In this document: in pieces, positions 8,271-16,717 of the stretch
Position numbering within the stretch: position 1 is the first letter of the stretch
How the letters are laid out: every line of letters begins with the position of its first letter
Assembly: GCF_013425525.1 (NCBI RefSeq)
Contig: NZ_JACCKA010000073.1
Location: 124,001-188,000, forward strand
Source: Luteimonas salinisoli
GTDB taxonomy: Bacteria > Pseudomonadota > Gammaproteobacteria > Xanthomonadales > Xanthomonadaceae
DNA: 64,000 nt
Direction: 5' to 3'
The notes under the pieces: model-generated
The model's database searches: none
What the model was told of the DNA's origin: nothing
The model's input: only the letters and a program-made list of their open reading frames with translations
Made by a program: the position numbers and the translations under genes

Positions 8271-10202
8271 ATGAGACTACTGCTCGCCGCCGCCCTGGCC
8301 TTCGCCGCCATCCCCGCCGACGTCCGGGCGCAGAGCGACGACCTGCAGCTGCGCGAGGCGCTCGACGCCGCGGCGCGCGGCCAGCCGGTGCCCGCGCACC
8401 TGTCCTCCCATCCGGCCCATGGCTGGATCGAGTACGCCGGTCTGCGCCGGAACCTGGACAGCCTGCCGGCGGCGCAGGCGCAGGCATTCCTTTCGCGCCA
8501 TGCGGACCAGGCGGTGGCCGGAGCGTTCCGCGAGGACTGGCTGCGCGCGCTGTACAAGCGCCAGGACTGGGCCGGGATCCGCGCCGCGTGGTCGCCATCG
8601 ATCCGCAATACCGCGCTGCGCTGCATCGAGCTCGACGCGCGCCAGCGCGCCGGCGCGGCCGACGCACGCTGGGACGCCGAGGTGCAGGAGATCTGGCGCA
8701 GCAGCGGCAACTCCCTGCCCGACGAGTGCGACGCGCCGTTCGCGGCGCTGGCCGCGCGCGGCGGGCTGGCGCCGGAACTGCGCTGGGAGCGCATCGAGAA
8801 GGCCGCCGCCGAGTGGAACGCCGCGGTGATGCGCAGCGCGGCGCGCGGCCTGCCGGCCGAGGAGCGCGCCCTGGCCGACGACTACGCCGCCTTCCTGCAG
8901 GCGCCGCACGAGCGCGCGCTGCGCTGGCCGCGCACCCCGCGCAGCCGGCTGGTCGCCTCGCACGGCCTGGCGAAGCTGGCCAAGGCGACGCCGGCCGCAG
9001 GCGAGGCGCAACTGCCGCGCTATGCCGATGCGCTCGGGTTCACCGAGCAGGATCGCGGCCGCGTGCTGTACCAGGCGGCGCTGTGGACCGTGGCCTCCTA
9101 CGAGCCGGACTCGGCGCGGCGGCTGGCGCGCGTGCCCGCGGCGTCCTACGACGACCGCCTGCACGAGTGGCGCGCACGCGAGGCGCTGGCGCGCTCCGAC
9201 TGGCGCGCCGCGCTGGCGGCCATCGACGGGATGGGCGACAAGCAACGCAACGATGCGCGCTGGACCTACTTCGCCGCGCGCCTGCACGAGCTGCTCGGCG
9301 ACGCGCCGCGCGCGCAGGCGCTCTACGCGCAGGCCGCGCAGGAGCCCAATTTCCACGGCTTTCTCGCCGCCGACCGCCTGGAGCAGCCGTATGCGCTGTG
9401 CCCGATGGACGTCGCCGGCGACGCTTCGGCGCGCGCGCGCGTGGCCAACGACCCGGCGATGATGCGGGCGATGGCGCTGTATCGCGCCGATCGCCCCGGC
9501 TGGGCCACGCGCGAGTGGAACCACGCGCTCGAGCGTTTCGACGACACCCAGCGCCGCATCGCGGTGCAGGTGGCACAGGACAACGGCTGGAACGATCGCG
9601 CCCTGTTCGGGCTCGGCCGCCAACCCGAGGAAACCCGCCTGTACACGCTGCGCTTTCCGCTCTCGCACGACGGGCTGATCCGCGCCGAGGGGGAAAAGCA
9701 CGCGCTCGACCCGGCCTGGATCGCCGCCGAGATCCGCGCCGAGAGCGTGTTCAATCCGCGCGCCCGCTCGCCGGCCGACGCCCGCGGGTTGATGCAGGTG
9801 CTGCCGTCCACCGGCGCAGCGGTGGCGCGCCGGCTCGGCCTGGCCTGGGGCGGCGCGGCCAGCCTCTACGACCCGGCCACCAACGTCCGCATCGGGACCG
9901 CCTACCTGCGCGAGATGAAGGAGAAGTACGGCCGCCCGTACGTGGCCATCGCCGCCTACAACGCCGGCCCGGCGCCGACCGCGCGCTGGCAGTCGCAGCG
10001 CCCGGGCATGGACGCCGACTTCTGGATCGAGACGATCAGCTACAAGGAAACCCGCGAATACGTGGCACGGGTGCTGGCCTTCAGCGTGATCTACGACTGG
10101 CGCCTGCACGGCGCCGCGGTGCCGGTCAGCGACCGCATGCACGGGCGCCTCGGCACGCCGCGGCGCAGTTTCCATTGCCCGGTCTCCGCCGCCGCCGGCT
10201 GA
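8271..10202 (+). CDS. slt: Soluble lytic murein transglycosylase (Slt70 family)
   Basis: A 643-residue periplasmic enzyme that cleaves peptidoglycan glycan strands between MurNAc and GlcNAc, forming 1,6-anhydroMurNAc ends. It has a signal peptide (residues 1-20, ending ADVRAQ), a long alpha-helical ring domain (about 25-460) and a C-terminal SLT domain. The catalytic Glu is near residue 490 in AAEIRAESVFNPRARS, followed by GLMQVLPST and the closing AIAAYNAGP motif, all intact. The length fits Slt70 (about 640). Its anhydro-muropeptide products feed the AmpR signalling route in other species, and an ampR gene lies 1.5 kb downstream; functional linkage is inference. Confidence 0.92.
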   Translation: MRLLLAAALAFAAIPADVRAQSDDLQLREALDAAARGQPVPAHLSSHPAHGWIEYAGLRRNLDSLPAAQAQAFLSRHADQAVAGAFREDWLRALYKRQDWAGIRAAWSPSIRNTALRCIELDARQRAGAADARWDAEVQEIWRSSGNSLPDECDAPFAALAARGGLAPELRWERIEKAAAEWNAAVMRSAARGLPAEERALADDYAAFLQAPHERALRWPRTPRSRLVASHGLAKLAKATPAAGEAQLPRYADALGFTEQDRGRVLYQAALWTVASYEPDSARRLARVPAASYDDRLHEWRAREALARSDWRAALAAIDGMGDKQRNDARWTYFAARLHELLGDAPRAQALYAQAAQEPNFHGFLAADRLEQPYALCPMDVAGDASARARVANDPAMMRAMALYRADRPGWATREWNHALERFDDTQRRIAVQVAQDNGWNDRALFGLGRQPEETRLYTLRFPLSHDGLIRAEGEKHALDPAWIAAEIRAESVFNPRARSPADARGLMQVLPSTGAAVARRLGLAWGGAASLYDPATNVRIGTAYLREMKEKYGRPYVAIAAYNAGPAPTARWQSQRPGMDADFWIETISYKETREYVARVLAFSVIYDWRLHGAAVPVSDRMHGRLGTPRRSFHCPVSAAAG

Positions 10203-10262
10203 GCCGGCGGTGACGCACGACGCCGCGCCGGTCCCGGCGGCCGCACGCCGCCCCGATCGGGC

Positions 10263-11627
10263 ATGCTGCCCTGCTCGCGGCACGGAACACCGATCGCTGT
10301 CCTCCACCGTCCAGGCCCGAGCCCCCAGCGCTTGCGAATCACCAATCACCCATCGCCGATCACCGCCGCCAGAACCTACCTCGTCGGCGGCGCCGTGCGC
10401 GACCGCCTGCTCGGGCTGCCGCCGGGCGATCGCGACCACGTGGTGGTCGGCGCGACGCCGGAGGCGATGATCGCGGCCGGCTTCCGGCCGGTTGGGCGCG
10501 ACTTCCCGGTGTTCCTGCACCCGGACACCGGCGAGGAGCACGCGCTGGCGCGCACCGAGCGCAAGTCGGCGCGCGGCCACCGCGGCTTCGTGGTCCATGC
10601 CGACCCGTCGGTGACGCTGGAACAGGACCTGGAACGGCGCGACTTCACCATCAACGCCATCGCCGAAGACGCGGACGGCGCACTGGTCGACCCGTTCGGC
10701 GGCGCCCGCGACATCGAGGCGCGGGTGTTGCGCCACGTCGGCCCGGCCTTCGTCGAGGACCCGCTGCGGGTGCTGCGCGCGGCGCGCTTCATGGCGCGCT
10801 TCGCCGGCCTGGGCTTCCGCGTCGCCCCGGAGACCATGGCGCTGATGCAGGCGATGGCCGCCGGGGGCGAGCTGTCGGACCTGGTGCCCGAGCGGGTCTG
10901 GCAGGAGCTGTCGCGGGCGCTGGCGATGCCGACCCCGTCGGCGTTCCTGTCCACCCTGCGCGCGGCCGGCGCGCTGGCCGCGGTGCTGCCCGAGGTCGAT
11001 GCGCTCTACGGCGTGCCGCAGCGCGCCGAGTACCACCCCGAGGTCGACACCGGCGTGCACGCCGAGCTGGTCTGCGACATGGCCGCGCGCCTGGCGCCGG
11101 GCGACGCCGTGGTCGGCTTCGCCGCGCTCGCCCACGACCTGGGCAAGGCGCGCACCCCGCCGGACCAATGGCCGAAGCACATCGCCCACGAGCGCCGCGG
11201 CCTGAAGCCGCTGGCGGCGCTGTGCGACCGCCTGAAGGTGCCCACCGCGCATCGCGAGCTGGCGGCGATGGCCTGCCGCGAGCACCTCAACGTGCACCGC
11301 ATCGACGAACTGCGCGACAGCACGGTCCACGACCTGCTGGCCCGCTGCGACGCGTTCCGCCGGCCCGAGCGCATCGCCCCGCTCGCCCTGGTGTGCGAGG
11401 CGGACAAGCGCGGCCGCCTCGGCCGCGCCGACGACGACTACCCGCAGGGCCGCGAGCTGCTGCGCCTGCACGCCGCGGCGACGACCGTCGCGGTGCGCGA
11501 CCTGGCCGTCGACGGACTCGCCGGCCCCGCCATCGGCGAGGCGCTGCGCAAGGCCCGCATCGCCGCGATCGCGAAGGCGCGAGGCGCCGCGGGCGAGGCC
11601 GGCAGCGCCCGCCCCGGCGCCTGCTGA
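10263..11627 (+). CDS. cca: Multifunctional CCA protein (tRNA nucleotidyltransferase)
   Basis: Adds or repairs the 3'-CCA of tRNAs. The nucleotidyltransferase head is plain: [13 protein letters not shown], then the metal-binding DRD in [16 protein letters not shown] and RRDFTINA. The HD domain has [15 protein letters not shown], as in the E. coli-type enzyme with phosphohydrolase activity. The length without the 5' extension (about 418) matches the family. The start is a problem. The homologous protein should begin just before YLVGG, but no ATG or GTG is there. The options are ATG 10263 (used here, adds about 36 residues) or TTG 10332, which sits inside a repeat relic. The product is certain, the start is not. 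Confidence 0.9.
   Translation: MLPCSRHGTPIAVLHRPGPSPQRLRITNHPSPITAARTYLVGGAVRDRLLGLPPGDRDHVVVGATPEAMIAAGFRPVGRDFPVFLHPDTGEEHALARTERKSARGHRGFVVHADPSVTLEQDLERRDFTINAIAEDADGALVDPFGGARDIEARVLRHVGPAFVEDPLRVLRAARFMARFAGLGFRVAPETMALMQAMAAGGELSDLVPERVWQELSRALAMPTPSAFLSTLRAAGALAAVLPEVDALYGVPQRAEYHPEVDTGVHAELVCDMAARLAPGDAVVGFAALAHDLGKARTPPDQWPKHIAHERRGLKPLAALCDRLKVPTAHRELAAMACREHLNVHRIDELRDSTVHDLLARCDAFRRPERIAPLALVCEADKRGRLGRADDDYPQGRELLRLHAAATTVAVRDLAVDGLAGPAIGEALRKARIAAIAKARGAAGEAGSARPGAC
10335..10364. repeat. Relic of the GGGAAT-type repeat overlapping the 5' end of cca
   Basis: gaatcaccaatcacccatcg followed by ccgatcacc is a degenerate single arm of the repeat found complete at 35649-35735 and 47761-47878. 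Those copies show units such as gattcccgattcccgatt. Here the units are spaced at 7-8 bases with altered sequence. It lies in frame within the possible cca 5' extension. Confidence 0.5.
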
Positions 11628-11653
11628 CCCATCGCGGGCGGGTCTTCGAGGGC

Positions 11654-12526
11654 TCAGGCCACCGCCGCCCCGGCCTCGATCCATTCCCGGAACGTTCGCA
11701 TCGCCGCCGTCTCCGTGCGCGAACGCAATCGGGTGAGCCAATAGGCGCCGGCGTCGATGGCGACGTCGAACAAGCGCACCAGGCGTCCGGCGGCGATGTC
11801 CTGGCCGAACATGGGCAGCGGCAGCAGCGCCACGCCGGCCCCGGACGCGGCGGCGCTGGCGATGGCCAGCGAGGAGTCGAACACCGGGCCGCGCGCGCGC
11901 GGCACCGGCAGGCCTGCGGCCGCGAACCAGCGCGACCACTCGTCGGGACGATAGGACCGCAGCAGCGGCGCACCGGCGAGGTCGCGCGGGCGCAGGATCC
12001 GCCGCGCCAGCGCGGGCGAGCACATCGGCACCAGCGGCGCGGCGCAGATCCGCACCGCGTCGAGCCCCTGCCACGCGCCGTCGCCGAATCTGATCGCCAG
12101 GTCGAGTCCCTCGCCCGCCTGGTCGATGCGGTTGTTGTGGGTCAGCAGGCGCAGGTCGACATCCGGATGCGCGATGGCGAAGCCGTCCAGGCGCGGCAGC
12201 AGCCAGCCGGTGGCGAAGGTCGCCACCGCACTGACGGTGAGCGCCTCGCGCAGGCGCCCGCCCTCGAAGCGGCCGAGCACGGCGCCGATCCGGTCGAAGG
12301 CGTCGTTGATCACCGGGAACATCGCCGCGCCCTCGTCGGTCAGCGCCACCCCGCGCGGCAGCCGCCGGAACAGGGCGAAGCCCAGCCGCGCCTCCAGCCC
12401 CTTGATCCGGTGGCTGAGCGCGGCCTGGGTGACGCACAACTCCAGCGCCGCACGGGTGAAATTGAGGTGCCGGGCGGCGGCCTCGAAGGCGCGCAGCCCG
12501 TTGAGCGGCAGGTTGGGGCGGTCCAT
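11654..12526 (-). CDS. ampR: LysR-family transcriptional regulator, AmpR type
   Basis: A 290-residue regulator. The N-terminal helix-turn-helix (about residues 7-65) reads LPLNGLRAFEAAARHLNFTR and ALELCVTQAALSHRIKGLE, very close to AmpR. AmpR-specific features continue in the effector domain: LLTHNNRID, LDLAIRFGDGAW, LLRSYRPDEW, VFDSS and YWLTRLRSRTET.AMR. In known AmpR, UDP-MurNAc-pentapeptide represses and 1,6-anhydroMurNAc-peptides activate beta-lactamase transcription. It is divergent from the metallo-beta-lactamase gene across 120 bases, the classical ampR arrangement. ATG 12526 starts the MDRPNLPLNG phrase that aligns with AmpR starts. It is convergent with cca. Identification is strong; which of the two bla genes it controls is inference. 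Confidence 0.92.
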   Translation of the reverse strand: MDRPNLPLNGLRAFEAAARHLNFTRAALELCVTQAALSHRIKGLEARLGFALFRRLPRGVALTDEGAAMFPVINDAFDRIGAVLGRFEGGRLREALTVSAVATFATGWLLPRLDGFAIAHPDVDLRLLTHNNRIDQAGEGLDLAIRFGDGAWQGLDAVRICAAPLVPMCSPALARRILRPRDLAGAPLLRSYRPDEWSRWFAAAGLPVPRARGPVFDSSLAIASAAASGAGVALLPLPMFGQDIAAGRLVRLFDVAIDAGAYWLTRLRSRTETAAMRTFREWIEAGAAVA

Positions 12527-12569
12527 GGAGCCATGAATCCGATTAATGACTTCGATGAGATAACGTCGC

Positions 12570-12598
12570 TTGTCGCCCACCGTCAAGCTTTCGAGAAT
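12570..12598 (+). promoter_or_regulatory. Candidate promoter of the B3 beta-lactamase gene
   Basis: ttgtcg at 12570-12575 and gagaat at 12593-12598 are separated by 17 bases, a plausible but imperfect -35/-10 pair about 50 bases before the ATG. Next to it, 12538-12566 is unusually AT-rich for this genome (gattaatgacttcgatgaga) and is where an AmpR site of the LysR T-N11-A kind would be expected. I cannot assign the exact operator. Confidence 0.3.
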
Positions 12599-12646
12599 TC
12601 CGGCAGCGCATTGGCGTACCGCCATGCCAGACACCGGAGCGAAACG

Positions 12647-13531
12647 ATGGGAACGAAAGCCAGGGCCGCCGTGGCGGCGGTCGCGATCGGCGCGGCCGCA
12701 TCCACGGCCTACGCGCAGGAGGCCACGCCGCTGCCGCAGCTGCAGGCCTACGAAGTCCGCGCCGCCTGGCGCCAGCCGGTCGCGCCGCTGCGCATCGCCG
12801 AGCGCACCTGGCAGATCGGCACCGCCGGCCTGAGCGCGATCCTGCTCAAGGGCAGCGACGGCGCCATCCTTATCGACGGCGGCATGCCGCAGGCCGCCGA
12901 CCACCTGCTCGCCAACCTGCAGGCACTGGGCCTGGCGCCCTCGGACCTGAAGCTGATCCTGCACAGCCACGCGCATGCCGATCACGTGGGCCCGCTCGCG
13001 GCGCTGCGGCGCGCGACCGGCGCAAGCGTGCTGAGCAACGCCGAGTCGGCCCGGCTGCTGGCGCAGGGCGGCGCCGACGACATCCACTTCGGCGACCATC
13101 TGCTATACCCGCCCGTGCACGTCGACCGGGTACTGCAGGACGGCGAGAACGTGGTGCTCGGCGACCTGCGCCTGCGCGTGCATTTCACCCCCGGCCATAC
13201 GCCCGGCAGCATGAGCTGGACCTGGGACGACCGCCGCGACGGCCGGCGGCTGCGCATCGCCTATGTCGACAGCCTGAGCGCGCCCGACTACCGGCTGCTC
13301 GACAACCCGCGCTACCCGCGCATCGTCGACGCCTACCGCGCCACCTTCGCCACGGTACGCGCCCTGCCCTGCGATCTGCTGATGACGCCGCATCCCGACG
13401 CCAGCGGCTGGCGCTTCCAGGCCGATGCGGCCACGCAGCCCACACCGGTCGACTGTCGCGGCTACGCCGAGGCGGCCGAGGCCAGGCTGGAGGCGCAACT
13501 GGCCGCCGAACGCGGCGAGACGGAGCGCTGA
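12647..13531 (+). CDS. Subclass B3 metallo-beta-lactamase, L1-like
   Basis: A 294-residue periplasmic zinc hydrolase expected to open beta-lactam rings, typically including carbapenems. The signal peptide is residues 1-23 (ending AYAQ). Zinc ligands are all present: H108-A-H110-A-D112-H113 (the HxHxDH motif in SHAHADHVGPL), H184 in TPGHTPGS and H249 in MTPHPDAS. Further L1-like stretches are SNAESARLLAQGG, DDIHFGDH, IAYVDSLSAP, NPRYPRI and ATVRALPCD. The two cysteines near 242 and 260 match the disulfide position of L1. The order of motifs and lack of a B1 cysteine ligand place it in B3. It is divergent from ampR, and the class A gene follows 107 bases downstream on the same strand. Confidence 0.94.
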   Translation: MGTKARAAVAAVAIGAAASTAYAQEATPLPQLQAYEVRAAWRQPVAPLRIAERTWQIGTAGLSAILLKGSDGAILIDGGMPQAADHLLANLQALGLAPSDLKLILHSHAHADHVGPLAALRRATGASVLSNAESARLLAQGGADDIHFGDHLLYPPVHVDRVLQDGENVVLGDLRLRVHFTPGHTPGSMSWTWDDRRDGRRLRIAYVDSLSAPDYRLLDNPRYPRIVDAYRATFATVRALPCDLLMTPHPDASGWRFQADAATQPTPVDCRGYAEAAEARLEAQLAAERGETER

Positions 13532-13638
13532 GCCGTGCCCGGACGCATGCGCCTTCGCCCTCGGCACCAACCGAAGCGGATACCCCCCGTCGCCGCGCGC
13601 CAGGGCAGTCCCGGCGCGCTCCCCACCCGGAGACCGAC

Positions 13639-14538
13639 ATGATCGACAGACGCGACTTCCTGCGCGCCGCCGGCGGCGCGCTCGCGCTCACGGGACTGGG
13701 CAGCACGGCGGCGGCGATGGCCACGCCCGGATTTTCCGGGCTGGCGCCCGCCCTGGCCGCACTGGAGCGCGACAGCGGGGGCCGCCTGGGCGTGGCGGTC
13801 CTCGACAGCGGCAGCGGCCGGCATGCCGGCCTGCATGCGGACGAGCGCTTCCCGATGTGCAGCACGTTCAAGGTCCTGTTGGCCGCCGCCGTGCTGCAGC
13901 GCGTCGACCGCGGCTTCGAGCGGCTGGACCGCAGCGTGCCCATCGCCGAATCCGACCTGGTCTCGCACTCGCCGACCGCCGCGAAGCACGTCGGAGCGGA
14001 TGGCATGCCCGTGGCCGACCTGTGCCGCGCCACCATGATCCAGAGCGACAACGCCGCCGCCAACCTGCTGCTGCGGACCATCGGAGGTCCGGCGGGGCTG
14101 ACGCGCTTCGTGCGCGGGCTCGGCGATCCGCATACCCGGCTGGACCGCTGGGAAACCGCACTCAACAGCGCCACTCCCGGCGATCCGCGCGACACCACCA
14201 CGCCTGCGGCGATGGCGCGCAATCTGCAACGCCTGCTGCTGGGCAACGTCCTGCACGACGCATCGCGCGCCCTGCTGACCGGCTGGCTGGTCGACAACCG
14301 TACCGGCGACGCGCGCCTGCGCGCCGGGCTGCCGGAACGCTGGCGCGCGGGCGACAAGACCGGCACCAGCATCAGCGCCGAGGGGCGCGGCACCGCCAAC
14401 GACATCGCCATCGTCTGGCCGCCCGGGCGCCCGCCGCTGCTGGTCGCCTGCTATCTCACCGGGGCGGCGCCGGATGTCGACGCGATGAGTGCCGTGCATG
14501 CGGCAGTCGCCCGCGCGATGGCGGCGGCGATCGGCTGA
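13639..14538 (+). CDS. Class A serine beta-lactamase, L2-like
   Basis: A 299-residue periplasmic serine beta-lactamase. The N-terminus MIDRRDFLRAAGG is a twin-arginine (Tat) signal. Active-site motifs are S75-T-F-K78 in FPMCSTFK (Ambler S70xxK), S136-D137-N138 (SDN loop), E172 in RWETALN (omega-loop E166) and K240-T-G242 (KTG). The stretches DERFPMCSTFK, DLCRAT, SDNAAANLL, GDPRDTTTPAAMA and NDIA match the inducible L2 enzyme of Stenotrophomonas. A cysteine precedes the catalytic serine, but no partner cysteine follows KTG, so a carbapenemase-type disulfide is unlikely. It lies 107 bases after the B3 gene on the same strand and is probably part of the same AmpR-controlled unit. Confidence 0.94.
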   Translation: MIDRRDFLRAAGGALALTGLGSTAAAMATPGFSGLAPALAALERDSGGRLGVAVLDSGSGRHAGLHADERFPMCSTFKVLLAAAVLQRVDRGFERLDRSVPIAESDLVSHSPTAAKHVGADGMPVADLCRATMIQSDNAAANLLLRTIGGPAGLTRFVRGLGDPHTRLDRWETALNSATPGDPRDTTTPAAMARNLQRLLLGNVLHDASRALLTGWLVDNRTGDARLRAGLPERWRAGDKTGTSISAEGRGTANDIAIVWPPGRPPLLVACYLTGAAPDVDAMSAVHAAVARAMAAAIG

Positions 14539-14580
14539 GCCCGCGGGTTGCGCGCGGCGGAACGGGGGGACGTCCTGTCG

Positions 14581-14602
14581 CGGCCGCTCCCGGCTGCGGC
14601 CG
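14581..14602 (+). terminator. GC-rich hairpin after the class A beta-lactamase gene
   Basis: Arms cggccgc (14581-14587) and gcggccg (14596-14602) form a perfect 7-bp stem with an 8-base loop, 42 bases after the bla stop. There is no T-run, so it is at best a weak terminator or mRNA-stabilising hairpin. Confidence 0.3.
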
Positions 14603-14706
14603 AACGGCTGCCCTGCGCACGGGGCGATGCATCCGCGCATGGGGGGTGCGATCGACCCCGGCGAAGCACGGCCGCGACGCCGCGGGCCGGTGCGGCGCGC
14701 AGGCCG

Positions 14707-15537
14707 CTACAGGCGCGCCTGCAGCGCCATCGCCGCCGCCGGGTTGCGCGCCTTGGCGGCGCCGATGAAGTAGACGAAGACCTCGCGCGGCCGCACCGGG
14801 GCCGCCGCCGTGTCCGGGTCCGCGTAGGGCAGGTCGTCCGGCGCTTCGCCGCCGGCCCAGGCGCGTGCGCGCCGGGTCCAGGCATCGAGCTCGTCGCCGG
14901 GATAGCCGGCGACGACGGCTTCCCGGCTGCGCATCAGCCGCGCATAGACGAAATCGCCGGTCAGATCGGCGAACGAAGGATAGTCCGGCGAATCGGTGAA
15001 CACGCTCGGCAATCGATGCGCGCGCGCCAGGGCCAGATAATCGGCGCCGGCGAAGCTCGGATGCCGCACCTCCAGCACGTGGCGCAGCGGCGCCCCGTCG
15101 AGCTCGCGCGGCAGCAGCTCGAGGAACGCGGCGAAGTCGTCGCGATCGAACGCGCGGCGCGGATCGAACTGCCACAGGATCGGCCCGAGCCTGTCGCCGA
15201 GCTCGGCCAGCCCGCCGAAGACGAAGCCCTCGACCGATTTTCCGACCCCGGCCAGGCGCCTGGCGCCGGTGCAGTAGCGCGGCGCCTTGAGCGAGAACAC
15301 GAAGCCATCGGGCGTCTCCCCGCGCCAGCGCGCGTAGGTGGCCGGCTTCTGCGCGCCGTAGAACGTGCCGTTGATCTCGATCGTCGCCAGCTGCCGGCTG
15401 GCGTATTCCAGCTCGCGCTTCTGCACCAGGCCGGCGGGGTAGAAGTTGTCGCGCCAGGGCGCGAAGGTCCAGCCGCCGATGCCGGTGCGGATGCCGTGGT
15501 CCGGCGCCCCTGGGCCGGCGAACAGGTCTGTCGTCAT
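14707..15537 (-). CDS. DUF72 domain protein (YecE family)
   Basis: A 276-residue cytosolic protein with a TIM-barrel DUF72 domain over nearly its whole length. Marker phrases are GIGGWTFAPWRDNFYP at the start, the ATIEINGTFYG strand with the conserved Asn-Thr-Phe-Tyr, FVFSLKAPRY, and HPSFAGADYLAL. Biochemical function is unknown; the family is very widespread. It is separated from the upstream GlcNAc operon by a GTAG repeat (15577-15644) and reads in the same direction, so it may have its own promoter. It is convergent with the class A beta-lactamase gene. Confidence 0.88.
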   Translation of the reverse strand: MTTDLFAGPGAPDHGIRTGIGGWTFAPWRDNFYPAGLVQKRELEYASRQLATIEINGTFYGAQKPATYARWRGETPDGFVFSLKAPRYCTGARRLAGVGKSVEGFVFGGLAELGDRLGPILWQFDPRRAFDRDDFAAFLELLPRELDGAPLRHVLEVRHPSFAGADYLALARAHRLPSVFTDSPDYPSFADLTGDFVYARLMRSREAVVAGYPGDELDAWTRRARAWAGGEAPDDLPYADPDTAAAPVRPREVFVYFIGAAKARNPAAAMALQARL

Positions 15538-15576
15538 GGGTCGTTCCCTGTGCGGATCGGTGCCTCATCTTCCCCC

Positions 15577-15644
15577 GTAGAGCGGAGCTTGCTCCGCTGC
15601 TCCCGGCTCCGGAGCCAAGAGCAGCCGAGCAAGCTCGGCTCTAC
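15577..15644. repeat. GTAG-type palindromic repeat, copy 3 (forms the amgK stop codon)
   Basis: Starts gtagagcggagcttgctccg and ends gccgagcaagctcggctctac, with cccggctccggagcc between. Its right end supplies the TAG stop of the leftward amgK-like gene (bases 15641-15643). Confidence 0.88.
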
Positions 15645-16657
15645 GTCTCGGCGCCGGGCCGGGGCAGGTGACGGTCCAGGATGGCGGCCAGCGGCGCGAG
15701 CTCCGGGTACTGCGGCAGCACCTGGCCCACATAGGCGACGAAGCGCGGCGCGTCGGCCAGGTACTTCGGCTTGCCGTCGCGGTAGTGCAGCCGCGCGAAC
15801 AGGCCGAGGATCTTCAAGTGGCGCTGCATGCCCGCGCAGTCGGCGTCGCGCCGGAACTCGTCGCGCGCCGGGACCGGCAGCCCGGCCGCGCTGGCGCGCG
15901 CATGGTAGCGGTCGAGCCAGGCGCCCACCGTTTGCGGCGGCCAGGAGTGAAAAGCGTCGCGGAACAGGCTGATCGGGTCGTAGGCGAGGGGCCCGCGCAC
16001 CGCGCCCTGGAAATCGATGACGGCCACGCCCCCGGGCACCGGCATCAGATTGCGCGGCATGAAGTCGCGATGCACCAGCACCTGCGGCTGGGCGAGCATG
16101 TTCGCGACCAGGAAATCGCAGACCCCCTGCAGGGCCTCCCGCTCCCGCGCGTCGAGCGACACGCCCAGGTGGCGGCCCAGGAACCATTCCGCGAACAGGT
16201 CGAGTTCGCGCTGCAGCATCGCCCGGTCGTACCGCGGCAGGTCCGGCGGGCACTCGATCGCCTGCAGTGCCAGCAGCTGGTCGAACGCCGCCTCGAACAG
16301 CGCGTCGGCACCTTCCCGTTCCATCGCCTGCAGGCAGGTGTCGGCGCCCAGATCCTCCAGCAGCAGGAAGCCGGCGTCGACGTCCTCCGCCAGGATCCCG
16401 GGCACGCGCACCCCGGCGCCGCGCAGCAGCGCATGGACCCGCAGCCACGGCCGCACGTCCTCCAGCGCCGGCGGCGAGTCCATGACGATACGGCTGCCGG
16501 CGGCCGTCGCGGCGCGCCAGTAGCTGCGAAAGCCGGCGTCGGCCGAGGCCGGTTCGAGCTCGAGCGCGTCGTCGCCGACGGCCTCGCGCGCCCAGCGCAG
16601 GCGGGCCGCCGCGCGGACGGCGGCAGGAGCGAGTGCCGCGATCTGGATGGCGTTCAT
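15641..16657 (-). CDS. amgK: AmgK-like amino-sugar 1-kinase (aminoglycoside phosphotransferase fold)
   Basis: A 338-residue cytosolic kinase. Motifs in order: FLLLEDLGADTCLQ near residue 100, LPRYDRAMLQRELDLFAEWF, the catalytic loop VHRDFMPRNLM (HRD...N) and the metal-binding VIDFQGA, then GPLAYDPISL. These match AmgK, which phosphorylates MurNAc and GlcNAc at carbon 1 in peptidoglycan recycling. The start at 16657 is preferred; an in-frame ATG at 16690 exists. Usually amgK pairs with murU, but no murU is present here. Instead it closes the nag operon, 60 bases after nagX. Its stop codon is formed by a GTAG repeat. Assignment to AmgK is good; the physiological substrate is open. Confidence 0.85.
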   Translation of the reverse strand: MNAIQIAALAPAAVRAAARLRWAREAVGDDALELEPASADAGFRSYWRAATAAGSRIVMDSPPALEDVRPWLRVHALLRGAGVRVPGILAEDVDAGFLLLEDLGADTCLQAMEREGADALFEAAFDQLLALQAIECPPDLPRYDRAMLQRELDLFAEWFLGRHLGVSLDAREREALQGVCDFLVANMLAQPQVLVHRDFMPRNLMPVPGGVAVIDFQGAVRGPLAYDPISLFRDAFHSWPPQTVGAWLDRYHARASAAGLPVPARDEFRRDADCAGMQRHLKILGLFARLHYRDGKPKYLADAPRFVAYVGQVLPQYPELAPLAAILDRHLPRPGAET

Positions 16658-16717
16658 TCGCGCAGGGTAGCAAGCGCGCGGGCGGCCCATAAGTGCGTCG
16701 CGCCCGCCGCGTACGGG

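Noticed and set aside
8277-12437. Minus-strand open frame of 1386 codons across slt, cca and ampR
   Set aside because: It runs antisense to two well-recognised enzymes and out of frame with ampR. Its Arg/Ala/Gly-rich translation has no domain.
13639-14538. Carbapenemase-type class A enzyme because of Cys before the catalytic serine
   Set aside because: A cysteine stands at the position before the STFK motif, but no partner cysteine follows the KTG motif. The overall phrases match L2-type cephalosporinases instead.
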